Below the pieces are notes generated by a model. It made no database searches and had not been told where the DNA came from. It saw only the letters and a program-made list of their open reading frames with translations. From assembly GCA_964526735.1 (NCBI GenBank), contig CAZGLO010000009.1, positions 1-64,000 of the forward strand: a stretch of 64,000 nt of DNA, in the 5' to 3' direction. The DNA is from JAAUSY01 sp964526735 (lineage in GTDB: Bacteria > Chloroflexota > Chloroflexia > Chloroflexales > Chloroflexaceae). Position numbers and translations under genes: made by a program. This document shows, one piece after another, positions 52,486 through 61,518 of this stretch (its first letter is position 1; each line of letters starts with the position of its first letter).

Positions 52486-55400
52486 CTAGTTTTGTATAAC
52501 CAGAGGGATATACAGGTTCCGTTTCACCTCCGAAATTGCCCGATCCATCGCTTGGGCATAGACCTTGCTTTCTTTCCGGTCTTGCACCACGCCATAGAAG
52601 TTCAATTCTTCGCCAATAGCGAGCGAATTATCGACCAAGAACGCCACCTTGATAAGCCCAGATTGGTTGGGCAGCAGTCCATCGACTTCTGCAACATAGT
52701 CGTAGACGTACGTCTCACCAAGGCTATTTGCGCCGGTGATATTGCCCGTCGACGCGATCCAGCGGGTATCGCTCTGCTGGCGCTTGAACACGGTGGTATC
52801 TGGTGCATCGATGCCAACTGTGAGCGTGGTTGAGGTGATAGTCTCCGTGTTGGAGTATATGAGCGTACAGTTCATTGTGTTGCCCGCTTCCACCTCCGTG
52901 TCGCACATCATCTCCAGCCCCAACGTCGGTGCGTCGTAGACAGCGTCCAGGTAGTCTGGGATGCCATCGCCATCGCTATCGTCGTCACGAAGCTCGCCAT
53001 CCTTGTTGATGTCTTCCAGATTGTTCGGGATGCCATCGCCATCAATATCCATATCGAGGTAGTCTGGCGTGCCGTCTTCATCCAGGTCGGGGTAAGTGTC
53101 GGGCGTGCCATCACCATCGGTATCGATTTGCTTGCTTTGGTCTTCCGTTGGGATGCCATCGCCATTATCATCCTTGTCGAGGAAGTTGGGGATGCCATCG
53201 CCATCCGTATCGTCGTTCTTGGCCGAGCCATCGCCATCCAGATCCTCGCCCTTGTTGGGGATACCATCGCCATCCACGTCGGGGTCGAGGTAGTCTGGGA
53301 TGCCATCGCCATCCGTATCGTCGATGCGGCCCTGGACGCCGGTCAGAATACCATCATCGTTGTCGTCTGGGTCGAGGTAGTTGGGGATGCCGTCGCCATC
53401 GCTATCATCGTTCTGCAAATCCCCGTCGCCATCGAGATCTTCTTCGTTGTTGGGTATCTTATCCCCATCCACGTCCATATCGAGGTAGTCTGGCGTGCCG
53501 TCTTCATCCTGGTCGGGATAGCTATCGGGCGTGCCATCTTCATCGGTATCGACCATCTTGCCTTGCTCCGCCGTGGGGATGCCATCGCCATTGTCATCTT
53601 CATCAAGGAAGTTGGGGATGCCATCCTTGTCGGTATCATCGTCGGAGGGGTCTTTGTCCCCATCCACGCTTTCCTCGATATTCGGGATACCATCGCCATC
53701 CACGTCGTTGTCAAGGTAGTCTGGCGTGCCGTCTTCGTCCATATCAGGGCGCTCTAACGTGCCATCGCCATCGTCGTCGGCTTCCTTGCCTTGCTCCGCC
53801 GTCGGGACGCCATCCCCATTGTCATCCTTGTCGAGGAAGTTGGGGATACCATCGCCATCGGTATCGTCGTTGGCAGGGTTGCCGTCGCCGTCGAGGTCTT
53901 CCTCCGCCGTCGGGATGGTATCGCCATCGTCGTCGGTATCGAGGTAGTTGGGGATGCCATCGCCGTCGGTATCATCGTCGGCGGGGTTGCCATCGCCGTC
54001 CGCGTCCTCATCCTTGTTCGAAATGCCATCGCCGTCCACGTCGAGGTCGAGGTAGTCTGGGATGCCATCGCCGTCCGTATCGGTATCCGTCCCTTGATCT
54101 GCTGTGCCGGTGCCATCCCCATTATCGTTCTCGTCGAGGTAGTTGGGGATACCATCGCCATCGGTATCGTCGTTGAGCGAGCTGCCATCACCATTGGGGT
54201 CTTCAGCCTTCGTGGGGATGCCATCGCCATCGTCGTCGGTATCAAGGTAGTTGGGGATACCATCATTATCGGTATCGTCGTTGACCGGATTGCCATCGCC
54301 ACCCGTGTCCTCGTCCTTGCTCGGGACGCCATCGCCATCGTCGTCCTGGTCGAGGTAGTTTGGCACCCCATCCTTATCGGTGTCGTCGTTGAGGGGGTTG
54401 CCATCCCCATCCAGGTCTTCGTTCTTGGTCAGGACGCCGTCGCCATCATCATCTTCGTCTTGATAATTGGGCTTGCCATCGCCATCTGGGTCGGCGGTGT
54501 TTGATTCGAGGTAGTCTGGGATGCCATCTTTATCGGCATCGTCGTCGAGCGGGTTGAAGTTCCCGTTTGCATCCTCATCCCTGGTCGGCGTTCCATCATT
54601 ATCATCGTCATTGTCGAGATAATTGGGAATGCCATCCCCATCGCTATCATCATTCGTGGGGTCGCCATCGCCGTTCAGATCCTCGTCCTTCGTCGGGATG
54701 GTATCACCATCGTCGTCCCGGTCGAGGTAGTTGGGCGTGCCGTCGTTATCCGTGTCGTCGTTGAGCGGGTTGCCGTCCCCATTGGGGTCTTCGTTCTTGG
54801 TCAGGATGCCATCGCCATCATCGTCTTCGTCTTTGTGATTGGGCGTGCCATCGACATCTGTGTCGCCCGTGTTGGGTTCCAGGTAGTCCGGCACATTGTC
54901 GCTGTCCTCATCTGGACACGCGGTGGTGTCTGGACACTCCTTTGAGGTCAGGATGGTATCGTTATCATCGTCATTGTCCAGATAGTTGGGAATGCCATCC
55001 TTATCGGTATCGTCGTTGATCGGATTGCCATCCCCGTCCGGGTCTTCATCCTTGGTGAGGAAGCCATCGCCATCATCGTCTTCGTCTTTGTAATTGGGCG
55101 TGCCATCGCCATCCGTGTCACGGTTGTTCGGCTCAAGGTAGTCTGGCACATTGTCGCCGTCCTCATCTGGACATGCGGTAGTGTCTGGACACTCGGTTGC
55201 CGTGGGGATGCCATCGTTATCATCGTCGCTGTCGAGATAGTTGGGGATGCCATCGCCATCTGTGTCGTCGTTGATGGGCTGGCCATCACCGTCGGGGTCT
55301 TCTTTTATGGTTGGGAAGCCATCGCCATCGTCCTCATCATCTTGATAGTTGAGCTTCCCATCGCCGTCGGTGTTTTGGTTGTTCGGCTCCAGGTAGTCCG

Positions 55401-58400
55401 GCACCCCATCCTTATCGGTATCGTCGTTGCGCGGATCGCCGTCGCCGTCTTTGTCCTCATCCTTGGTCAGGATGGTATCGTTATCATCGTCGCTGTCGAG
55501 ATAGTTGGGGATACCATCGCCATCCGTATCGTCGTTGTGCGGATTGCCATCCCCATTAATATCCTCATCCTTCGTCGGGATGCCATCGTTATCGTCGTCC
55601 TCATCGAGACAGTTGGGAATGCCGTCGCCATCTGTGTCGCCGTTGTTCGGGTCGAGGTAGTCTGGCACGCCATCAAAATCACTGTCGTCGTTGAGCGGGT
55701 TGCCATCCCCGTCTGGGTCTTCATACTGCGTCAGGAGGCAGTCGTTATCATCGTTGTTGTCGAGGTAGTCTGGGATGCCATCGCCATCCGTATCGTCGTC
55801 GAGCGGCGTCCCGTTGCCGTTGGCGTCCTCATCCCGCGTCGGGATCGTATCATTATCATCGTCGGCGTCGTCAAAGTTATACTTCTCATCGCCGTCGGTA
55901 TCAATGGTGTTGGATTCCAGGTAGTCTGGGATGCTATCGCCGTCGGTATCGCACGCCACCCCGCCTGGACACTCGGTCGCGGTGGGGATGCCATCGCCAT
56001 CGTCGTCCGTATCGAGGTAGTTGGGCGTTCCATTGCTATCCGTGTCATCATTGGTGGGGTCGCCGTCGAGGTTGACATCCTCATCCTTCGTGGCGAAGCC
56101 ATCATCATCGTCGTCCGTGTCGAGGTAGTTGGGCGTCCCATCCCTATCCGTATCGTCGTTGGAAGGGTCATTATCCCCATTGGGGTCTTCGTCCTTGGTC
56201 GGGACGGTATCCCCATCGTCGTCCGTGTCGAGGTAGTTGGGCGTCCCATCCTCATCCGTATCGTCGTTGGAGGGGTCATCATCCCCGTTGGGGTCTTCAT
56301 CCTTGGTCGGGACGGTATCCCCATCGTCGTCATCATCAAGATAGTTGGGAATGCTATCCCCATCGCTATCGTCATTCATCGGGTTGCCGTTGCCGTTGGG
56401 GTCTTCGTCCTTGGTCGGCACCCCATCGCCATCGTCGTCGGCATCCTGATGATTTGGCGTGCCATCGTTATCCGTATCGATGGTGTTTGGCTCTAAGTAG
56501 TCGGGGATAGTGTCGCTGTCCGTATCTGTGCATGCAGAAGAGTCGGGACACTCATCCTTTGTGGGGATCTCATCGCCATCATCATCGTCGTCTTTATAGT
56601 TAGGTATACCATCCCCATCGGTATCATCGTCCATCAGGTTGCCGTTGCCGTTGGGGTCTTCCTCACTATTTGGAATGCCATCCCCATCGGTATCGTCAGC
56701 CCCGCCGCTCGGCTCAAGATGGTCTTCGATCCCATTCCCGTCCTCGTCAGGGCAGGCGGTGGTGTCGGGGCACTCTTCGCTGGTCAGGGTGCCATCGCCA
56801 TCGTCGTCCGTATCGAGGTAGTTGGGCGTGCCATCGCCATCCGTATCGTCGTCAAGGGAGGTGTTCTCGCCGTTGACATCCTCATCCTTCGTCGGGATGC
56901 CATCGCCATCGTCATCTGGGTCGAGGTAGTTGGGCGTCCCATCCTCATCCGTATCGTCGTTGGTGGGGTCGCCATCGCCGTTGGGGTCTTCCACGTTGTC
57001 TGGGATGCCATCGCCATCGCTGTCCTTCAGCACGACGCTGTAGGATTGCCCTTTGTCGAAGCCCCCGTCAACGATATCGTTTGTATCTTTGAGGTCGAGG
57101 CGCAATGTGCCCTCGCCATCGATATCGGTGATTTGAGCCACCCACGTCTTGCTGATACCCGCGGTCTTGCGAACGATGCTGTCTATCGTCGCCGTGACGG
57201 TGCCGGTCGCTGTGAGGGCAAAATCGCCAACATCAACATTCTCCACATCCTCGCTGAAGGTGACCAAGAACCGCACATCTTCGCTGCCAGTCGTGGGGTT
57301 CTCATCCATGCGGGTGATGGAGAGGATCGTCGGTTTGGTGTTTTCTATCGTGTAGGTCTCGCCCGTGGTGAAGCCACCGCTCAGGTCATTGCCCGCACTA
57401 TCCGTGATGCCAGTCCCGCTGTCCTTCACGTCCAGGCCCAGCGTCCCGTTGCCATCGACTTTACCTACCGTGACCGTCCACGTGGTGTCATTCAGCTTGG
57501 TGGTTTCACTGATTTCACCCGTTGCTGAATCGGTCATGGTCAGTGAGAAATCCGCCTTATCAACGCCATCCACCGCTTCGCTGAAGGTCACCTGGAATGT
57601 GACCGTATCTTCGTTGGTGGTCTCATCAGTCGGCGTGTGGCGGGTGATAGATGCCGTCGGAGCGGTGTTATCTATCGTATAGGTCTCGCCCGTGGTGAAG
57701 CCACCGCTCAGGTCATTGCCCGCGGTATCCGTGATGCCAGTCCCGCTGTCCTTCACGTCCAGGCCCAACGTCCCATCGCCATCTACAGAGGTGACTTCCA
57801 CTGTCCACGTATCACCGCTGCCAGACACGGTGCCAATTGTCCCATCGGCGGTGCCAGTCTTCGTCAGGGCAAAATCTGCCGCGTCAACGCCATCCACCGC
57901 TTCATCAAAGACCACTTGGAATGTGACCGTATCTGCGCTGGTGGTCTCATCGGTTGGATTGTGGCGGGTGAGGGCGGTCACCGTCGGAGGGATATTTACG
58001 ATGTAGGTCTCACCCGTGGTGAAGCCACCGCTCAGGTCATTGCCCGCACTATCCGTGATGCCAGTCCCGCTGTCCTTCACGTCCAGGCCCAGCGTCCCAT
58101 CGCCATCTACAGAGGTGACTTCCACTGTCCACGTATCACCGCTGCCAGACACGGTGCCAATTGTCCCATCGGCGGTGCCAGTCTTCGTCAGGGCAAAATC
58201 TGCCGCGTCAACGCCATCCACCGCTTCATCAAAGACCACTTGGAATGTGACCGTATCTGCGCTGGTGGTCTCATCGGTTGGATTGTGGCGGGTGAGGGCG
58301 GTCACCGTCGGGGCTGTTTTGTCTATGATGTAGGTCTCACCCGTGGTATGATCTTGCTCCCCACTTCCGCCCAGCAGCATACTGCTATTGCCATAGCGGG

Positions 58401-60486
58401 TGATACTATCATCATCATCTAAGTTTAGCCCCAACTCACCTTCGCCAGTGATACCGCTTACGGTAACTGTCCACAGATCACCACTCCCACTGACATCGGA
58501 GATGGTTCCATTAACCGTGCCCGACACTTTTCGCAGGGCGAAATCGCTCGTATCAACCCCTTGCACCGCCTCGCCAAAATTAACCCGGAAGCGGACGGTT
58601 GTCTCCGAGGTGGATTGTTCGTTCCCTCCTCGGGTGATTGAGGTGACCGTCGGGCCAGTGTCATCGTTTTTCAGCTCAATATCGTGCGTCGTGGTTTCAC
58701 CACTGATGACGTAGGCGACATTCATCGTCACCTGCCGCTCATTGCCAGTCAGCACCACACGGACATTGTATGTACCGGGGACGAGGCCAGATATCGTGTA
58801 GTTGCCGCTCCCATCGGTGGTTGCGTTTGGCTCGCCGGTTTCGAATGCGCCATTGTTGTTCTCATCAATGAACACTGTGCGGCTATCGACCGTGATGCCA
58901 GTACCAGATACCGTCCCTTCCAGCACACCTTCTTTTTTGGCATTCCCAAAGTCCAGGCCATCAATCGCCCCATTGGGAACAGTGGTAGTGTGCTCACCAG
59001 AGCTTGGTGAAATCTGCACCCAGCCAGCCTTAAGAACCTCACGGATGGTGTAGTTATCTCCAGGTGTGACCGAATCGAACTTATAGTATCCAGTCTCGTC
59101 TATGAGGCTCGTACCCGTGTCATCGGTGATCGAAGTTGTGGTTACGTCACCAGCATCCTGTGCATCGTCCCCGTTCACATCTTGATAGATCGTCCACCCA
59201 TCTAACGCCGGTTCAAGGTAGTTCTGTGAGTGGTTGATATAGTCGAAGAGGGGGAGGATGTCGTCGGGATGCTTGTAGCGGCGGGCCAGTGGGTCGATAA
59301 CCTGGACGGCCTTAAGTGCATTTGCCCCTGTTGCTTCAACGCCACTGTAGTCGAAGACAAAGCCGAAGATGGTTACACCCATCGCCTGTAAGGTAGCGGC
59401 TTCGTCGTCGTATGGGCCAGCAATAGAACCATCACTATTTTTTGTCGGTTCGCCGTCGGAGAGGAAAATAAGGTTGCTCTCCGATGGGTTGACACCTCCC
59501 GAATTGAAGATATCAATTGCCTTTTGCAAACCCTGATCGTAGTATGTGGTACCGTAGCTTGCTAAACCTAATACAGCCTCCTCAATATCGTATATGCTAT
59601 TGCCATTCGTATCGGCGAGAGGCGTGGTAAAGTTTTGGGTATCGGCCGCATCCGGGTCCATGTCTAATATAGTCCCACTGCCACTGCCACTGAACGTGAT
59701 AACGGCGACCCGTGCAGTATCCCCATAGCCGAGCGCAATCAAGCGATTTTGCGAACGGATGACGGCATCGATCTCCGCATCGAGGACCTGATTTTCATTT
59801 GCGTTATCGCCCGAAGCGCTGTCAAGGTTACCCGGGTTGTAGCCATCATCGGTGTCTGCTTTATACTCAACATCGTTAGTACTACCCGAAACATCAACCA
59901 CGAAGACGATAGTGGCATTCTCGCCCCCCTCCATCTCGAGGATATCGCGTTTGCCGTTGCCATTGATATCGTGGTACTTTGTGCCGTAGATGCCGTTGGA
60001 GACGGTGGCCTTAGCTTGGGCAATCGTCCCATCGGTCTTATAGTCGATGGCAGTACCCAAGCCGGTGTAGGGGTAGATCTTGAAGTAGTAGGTTTCCCCC
60101 CCCTTCAAGTCGAGCCACCACATCCGCTCATCGCCGTAGCGGTCGGAGTAGCGGACATTGGCCGCCCCGCTGCCGTCGGACAAATCATAGTCGTTGTCGA
60201 CGGGCGTGCCATCGGTGGGCGCGGTGATATCATCATAGCTCTTATTGCTGGCCAGGATGAGGTAATAATCGGGCGCAGTGGTGCCAGCAGCATCCGTCCA
60301 CGAGAGCAGGATCTTGGCCTGCGAGACGGTGGCGGTGAGGCCGGTTGGTTGTTCGGAAGGTTCGGCGGCGGAAACAAGTGCGGGTGAAAATGGAGAAAGA
60401 AGTGGGCTAAGCAGGAATGTGACGACCAAAAAAAGGGTCATCAGCGGACGGATTCGTTGGATCGAGAGAGAGTTGCTACACATCAT
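52486..60486 (-). CDS. giant secreted VWA / Ig-like / thrombospondin type 3 repeat protein
   Basis: 2666 residues with a signal peptide (about 1-40). Order: a fibronectin III-like domain; the start of an SdrD B-like domain (KYHDINGNGKRDILE); a VWA domain (about 187-425) with the MIDAS motif VVDVSGSTND; the rest of the SdrD B-like domain (LDGWTIYQDVNGDDAQDAGD, TIREVLKAGW); a second such domain; five Ig-like repeats of about 105-110 residues; about 39 thrombospondin type 3 calcium-binding units, most 36 residues (DTDGDGIPNYLD then TDDDGDGIPTKDEDPNGDGN); a beta domain; and the tail LYIPLVIQN. GAGG sits seven bases before the ATG. The protein is extremely acidic and should bind many Ca ions. A surface adhesin or S-layer-like component is the likely role. 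Confidence 0.85.
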   Translation of the reverse strand: MMCSNSLSIQRIRPLMTLFLVVTFLLSPLLSPFSPALVSAAEPSEQPTGLTATVSQAKILLSWTDAAGTTAPDYYLILASNKSYDDITAPTDGTPVDNDYDLSDGSGAANVRYSDRYGDERMWWLDLKGGETYYFKIYPYTGLGTAIDYKTDGTIAQAKATVSNGIYGTKYHDINGNGKRDILEMEGGENATIVFVVDVSGSTNDVEYKADTDDGYNPGNLDSASGDNANENQVLDAEIDAVIRSQNRLIALGYGDTARVAVITFSGSGSGTILDMDPDAADTQNFTTPLADTNGNSIYDIEEAVLGLASYGTTYYDQGLQKAIDIFNSGGVNPSESNLIFLSDGEPTKNSDGSIAGPYDDEAATLQAMGVTIFGFVFDYSGVEATGANALKAVQVIDPLARRYKHPDDILPLFDYINHSQNYLEPALDGWTIYQDVNGDDAQDAGDVTTTSITDDTGTSLIDETGYYKFDSVTPGDNYTIREVLKAGWVQISPSSGEHTTTVPNGAIDGLDFGNAKKEGVLEGTVSGTGITVDSRTVFIDENNNGAFETGEPNATTDGSGNYTISGLVPGTYNVRVVLTGNERQVTMNVAYVISGETTTHDIELKNDDTGPTVTSITRGGNEQSTSETTVRFRVNFGEAVQGVDTSDFALRKVSGTVNGTISDVSGSGDLWTVTVSGITGEGELGLNLDDDDSITRYGNSSMLLGGSGEQDHTTGETYIIDKTAPTVTALTRHNPTDETTSADTVTFQVVFDEAVDGVDAADFALTKTGTADGTIGTVSGSGDTWTVEVTSVDGDGTLGLDVKDSGTGITDSAGNDLSGGFTTGETYIVNIPPTVTALTRHNPTDETTSADTVTFQVVFDEAVDGVDAADFALTKTGTADGTIGTVSGSGDTWTVEVTSVDGDGTLGLDVKDSGTGITDTAGNDLSGGFTTGETYTIDNTAPTASITRHTPTDETTNEDTVTFQVTFSEAVDGVDKADFSLTMTDSATGEISETTKLNDTTWTVTVGKVDGNGTLGLDVKDSGTGITDSAGNDLSGGFTTGETYTIENTKPTILSITRMDENPTTGSEDVRFLVTFSEDVENVDVGDFALTATGTVTATIDSIVRKTAGISKTWVAQITDIDGEGTLRLDLKDTNDIVDGGFDKGQSYSVVLKDSDGDGIPDNVEDPNGDGDPTNDDTDEDGTPNYLDPDDDGDGIPTKDEDVNGENTSLDDDTDGDGTPNYLDTDDDGDGTLTSEECPDTTACPDEDGNGIEDHLEPSGGADDTDGDGIPNSEEDPNGNGNLMDDDTDGDGIPNYKDDDDDGDEIPTKDECPDSSACTDTDSDTIPDYLEPNTIDTDNDGTPNHQDADDDGDGVPTKDEDPNGNGNPMNDDSDGDSIPNYLDDDDDGDTVPTKDEDPNGDDDPSNDDTDEDGTPNYLDTDDDGDTVPTKDEDPNGDNDPSNDDTDRDGTPNYLDTDDDDDGFATKDEDVNLDGDPTNDDTDSNGTPNYLDTDDDGDGIPTATECPGGVACDTDGDSIPDYLESNTIDTDGDEKYNFDDADDDNDTIPTRDEDANGNGTPLDDDTDGDGIPDYLDNNDDNDCLLTQYEDPDGDGNPLNDDSDFDGVPDYLDPNNGDTDGDGIPNCLDEDDDNDGIPTKDEDINGDGNPHNDDTDGDGIPNYLDSDDDNDTILTKDEDKDGDGDPRNDDTDKDGVPDYLEPNNQNTDGDGKLNYQDDEDDGDGFPTIKEDPDGDGQPINDDTDGDGIPNYLDSDDDNDGIPTATECPDTTACPDEDGDNVPDYLEPNNRDTDGDGTPNYKDEDDDGDGFLTKDEDPDGDGNPINDDTDKDGIPNYLDNDDDNDTILTSKECPDTTACPDEDSDNVPDYLEPNTGDTDVDGTPNHKDEDDDGDGILTKNEDPNGDGNPLNDDTDNDGTPNYLDRDDDGDTIPTKDEDLNGDGDPTNDDSDGDGIPNYLDNDDDNDGTPTRDEDANGNFNPLDDDADKDGIPDYLESNTADPDGDGKPNYQDEDDDGDGVLTKNEDLDGDGNPLNDDTDKDGVPNYLDQDDDGDGVPSKDEDTGGDGNPVNDDTDNDGIPNYLDTDDDGDGIPTKAEDPNGDGSSLNDDTDGDGIPNYLDENDNGDGTGTADQGTDTDTDGDGIPDYLDLDVDGDGISNKDEDADGDGNPADDDTDGDGIPNYLDTDDDGDTIPTAEEDLDGDGNPANDDTDGDGIPNFLDKDDNGDGVPTAEQGKEADDDGDGTLERPDMDEDGTPDYLDNDVDGDGIPNIEESVDGDKDPSDDDTDKDGIPNFLDEDDNGDGIPTAEQGKMVDTDEDGTPDSYPDQDEDGTPDYLDMDVDGDKIPNNEEDLDGDGDLQNDDSDGDGIPNYLDPDDNDDGILTGVQGRIDDTDGDGIPDYLDPDVDGDGIPNKGEDLDGDGSAKNDDTDGDGIPNFLDKDDNGDGIPTEDQSKQIDTDGDGTPDTYPDLDEDGTPDYLDMDIDGDGIPNNLEDINKDGELRDDDSDGDGIPDYLDAVYDAPTLGLEMMCDTEVEAGNTMNCTLIYSNTETITSTTLTVGIDAPDTTVFKRQQSDTRWIASTGNITGANSLGETYVYDYVAEVDGLLPNQSGLIKVAFLVDNSLAIGEELNFYGVVQDRKESKVYAQAMDRAISEVKRNLYIPLVIQN
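52940..57028 (-). repeat. 108-bp tandem array coding thrombospondin type 3 repeats
   Basis: By my reading about 39 units, the commonest being 36 codons with D-x-D-x-D-G calcium loops and an N/D-Y-L-D/E end. Some units carry an inserted E-C-P-x4-C segment (a likely disulfide) or are shortened to 16 residues. Confidence 0.85.
57692..58339 (-). repeat. near-identical 324-bp duplication of an Ig-like module
   Basis: The segment starting at 57692 repeats at 58016 with only a handful of base differences through about 58315, so Ig-like modules 2 and 3 are a recent in-frame duplication of 108 codons. Confidence 0.85.
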
Positions 60487-60712
60487 TATAAAGCCTCAAC
60501 TTTTGCCGTTATTAAGGTGAGATAACCTCTGTAAAGCCTTCTTCGGAGTTAAAAAAGCGCCATGCACTCCTGCGCAAAGCACTGTGTGAAAACAGAATGT
60601 TGAACGAGAATGTTTCGTGAGATAAAAACCTGTTACAGGGTGTATGAAGATGTCTCCTCCTTTCAGATTACTACTCTAGTACTACGTTTCACTGGTACAG
60701 TCCCTACTAGAC

Positions 60713-60741
60713 AGTATAGGGCATAGGAGAGAATAGATCAA
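60713..60741 (-). promoter_or_regulatory. putative promoter of the giant VWA gene
   Basis: On the minus strand TTGATC (60736-60741) and TATACT (60713-60718) are 17 bases apart. It would give a leader of about 220 bases. The rest of the 360-base interval is AT-rich with no gene seen; a weak AACC/GGTT stem followed by T6 at about 60810-60830 may end the transporter transcript. Confidence 0.45.
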
Positions 60742-60846
60742 GAGGGGAAAAGTATAAAAAAAGTGGAAAAAGAAGGGAGATTTTCCTTCTGTCTGCACTG
60801 TATTCTTTAAAAAACCTCATATGTGGGTTAAGAGCAGTTATAGCGC

Positions 60847-61518
60847 TCAACTCCCCTGCCCACGCATGGCATACTGACGATGTTGTTCGGCGCGGCGCAC
60901 TCGGCGGTCGGGGTGGACAAGTGACTCGAGCCGCTGCAGGGCGACATTTGCGACCATCGCCATTACGACCAATGCCAATGAACCGGCCCATATCTTGTCG
61001 TGGTTATTTTGCGCAATGCCGTCGAAGAGCAGTTTGCCAAGCCCGCCCGCCCCAAACTTCGCCCCAATCGTCGCAATGCCTATCGTGACGACCATTGCGA
61101 TGCGCAGGCCTGCCAGCATAATCGGCAGCGCAAGCGGAAATTGTACCGTCCACCAGCAGCGCCACCAACTCATCCCCATCCCGTAGGCGGCTTCGATTAC
61201 GGCGGGGTCGATGGAGTTTAGCCCCGCCACCACATTGCGAACGAGGATGATTTGTGCATAGATAGTCAAGGCGATGATGACCGATGTGGCATTGAGGCCG
61301 AAAAATGGCACAAGCAGAATGATAAGGGCGAGGCTGGGGATGGTGTAGAGCACTCCCAAGGTGCCCATCACCGGCACGGCTGTCCAGCGGTAGGTGGTGA
61401 TGAGGATGCCAATCGGCAGGGCGAGCATCACGCTGATGAACAGCCCAATGCCGGTAATGCGGATATGGTCAAGCAGCAGCCCCCATACGATGTCGGGGTA
61501 TTCAAAGATATAACTCAT
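60847..61518 (-). CDS. osmoprotectant ABC transporter permease (OpuB/YehW type)
   Basis: 223 residues with about five to six membrane helices and the binding-protein-dependent permease motif EAAYGMGMSWWRCWWTVQFPLALP. VLYTIPSLALIILLVPFFG is characteristic of glycine betaine/choline permeases. Its start overlaps the ATPase stop by four bases (ATGA), so the two are coupled. Confidence 0.85.
   Translation of the reverse strand: MSYIFEYPDIVWGLLLDHIRITGIGLFISVMLALPIGILITTYRWTAVPVMGTLGVLYTIPSLALIILLVPFFGLNATSVIIALTIYAQIILVRNVVAGLNSIDPAVIEAAYGMGMSWWRCWWTVQFPLALPIMLAGLRIAMVVTIGIATIGAKFGAGGLGKLLFDGIAQNNHDKIWAGSLALVVMAMVANVALQRLESLVHPDRRVRRAEQHRQYAMRGQGS

Noticed and set aside
52940..57028. Open reading frames on the plus strand rich in Ser/Pro/Arg/His or Ile/Val
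   Set aside because: They are antisense shadows of the 108-bp repeats. The minus-strand frame gives a coherent signal peptide, domain series and terminator.
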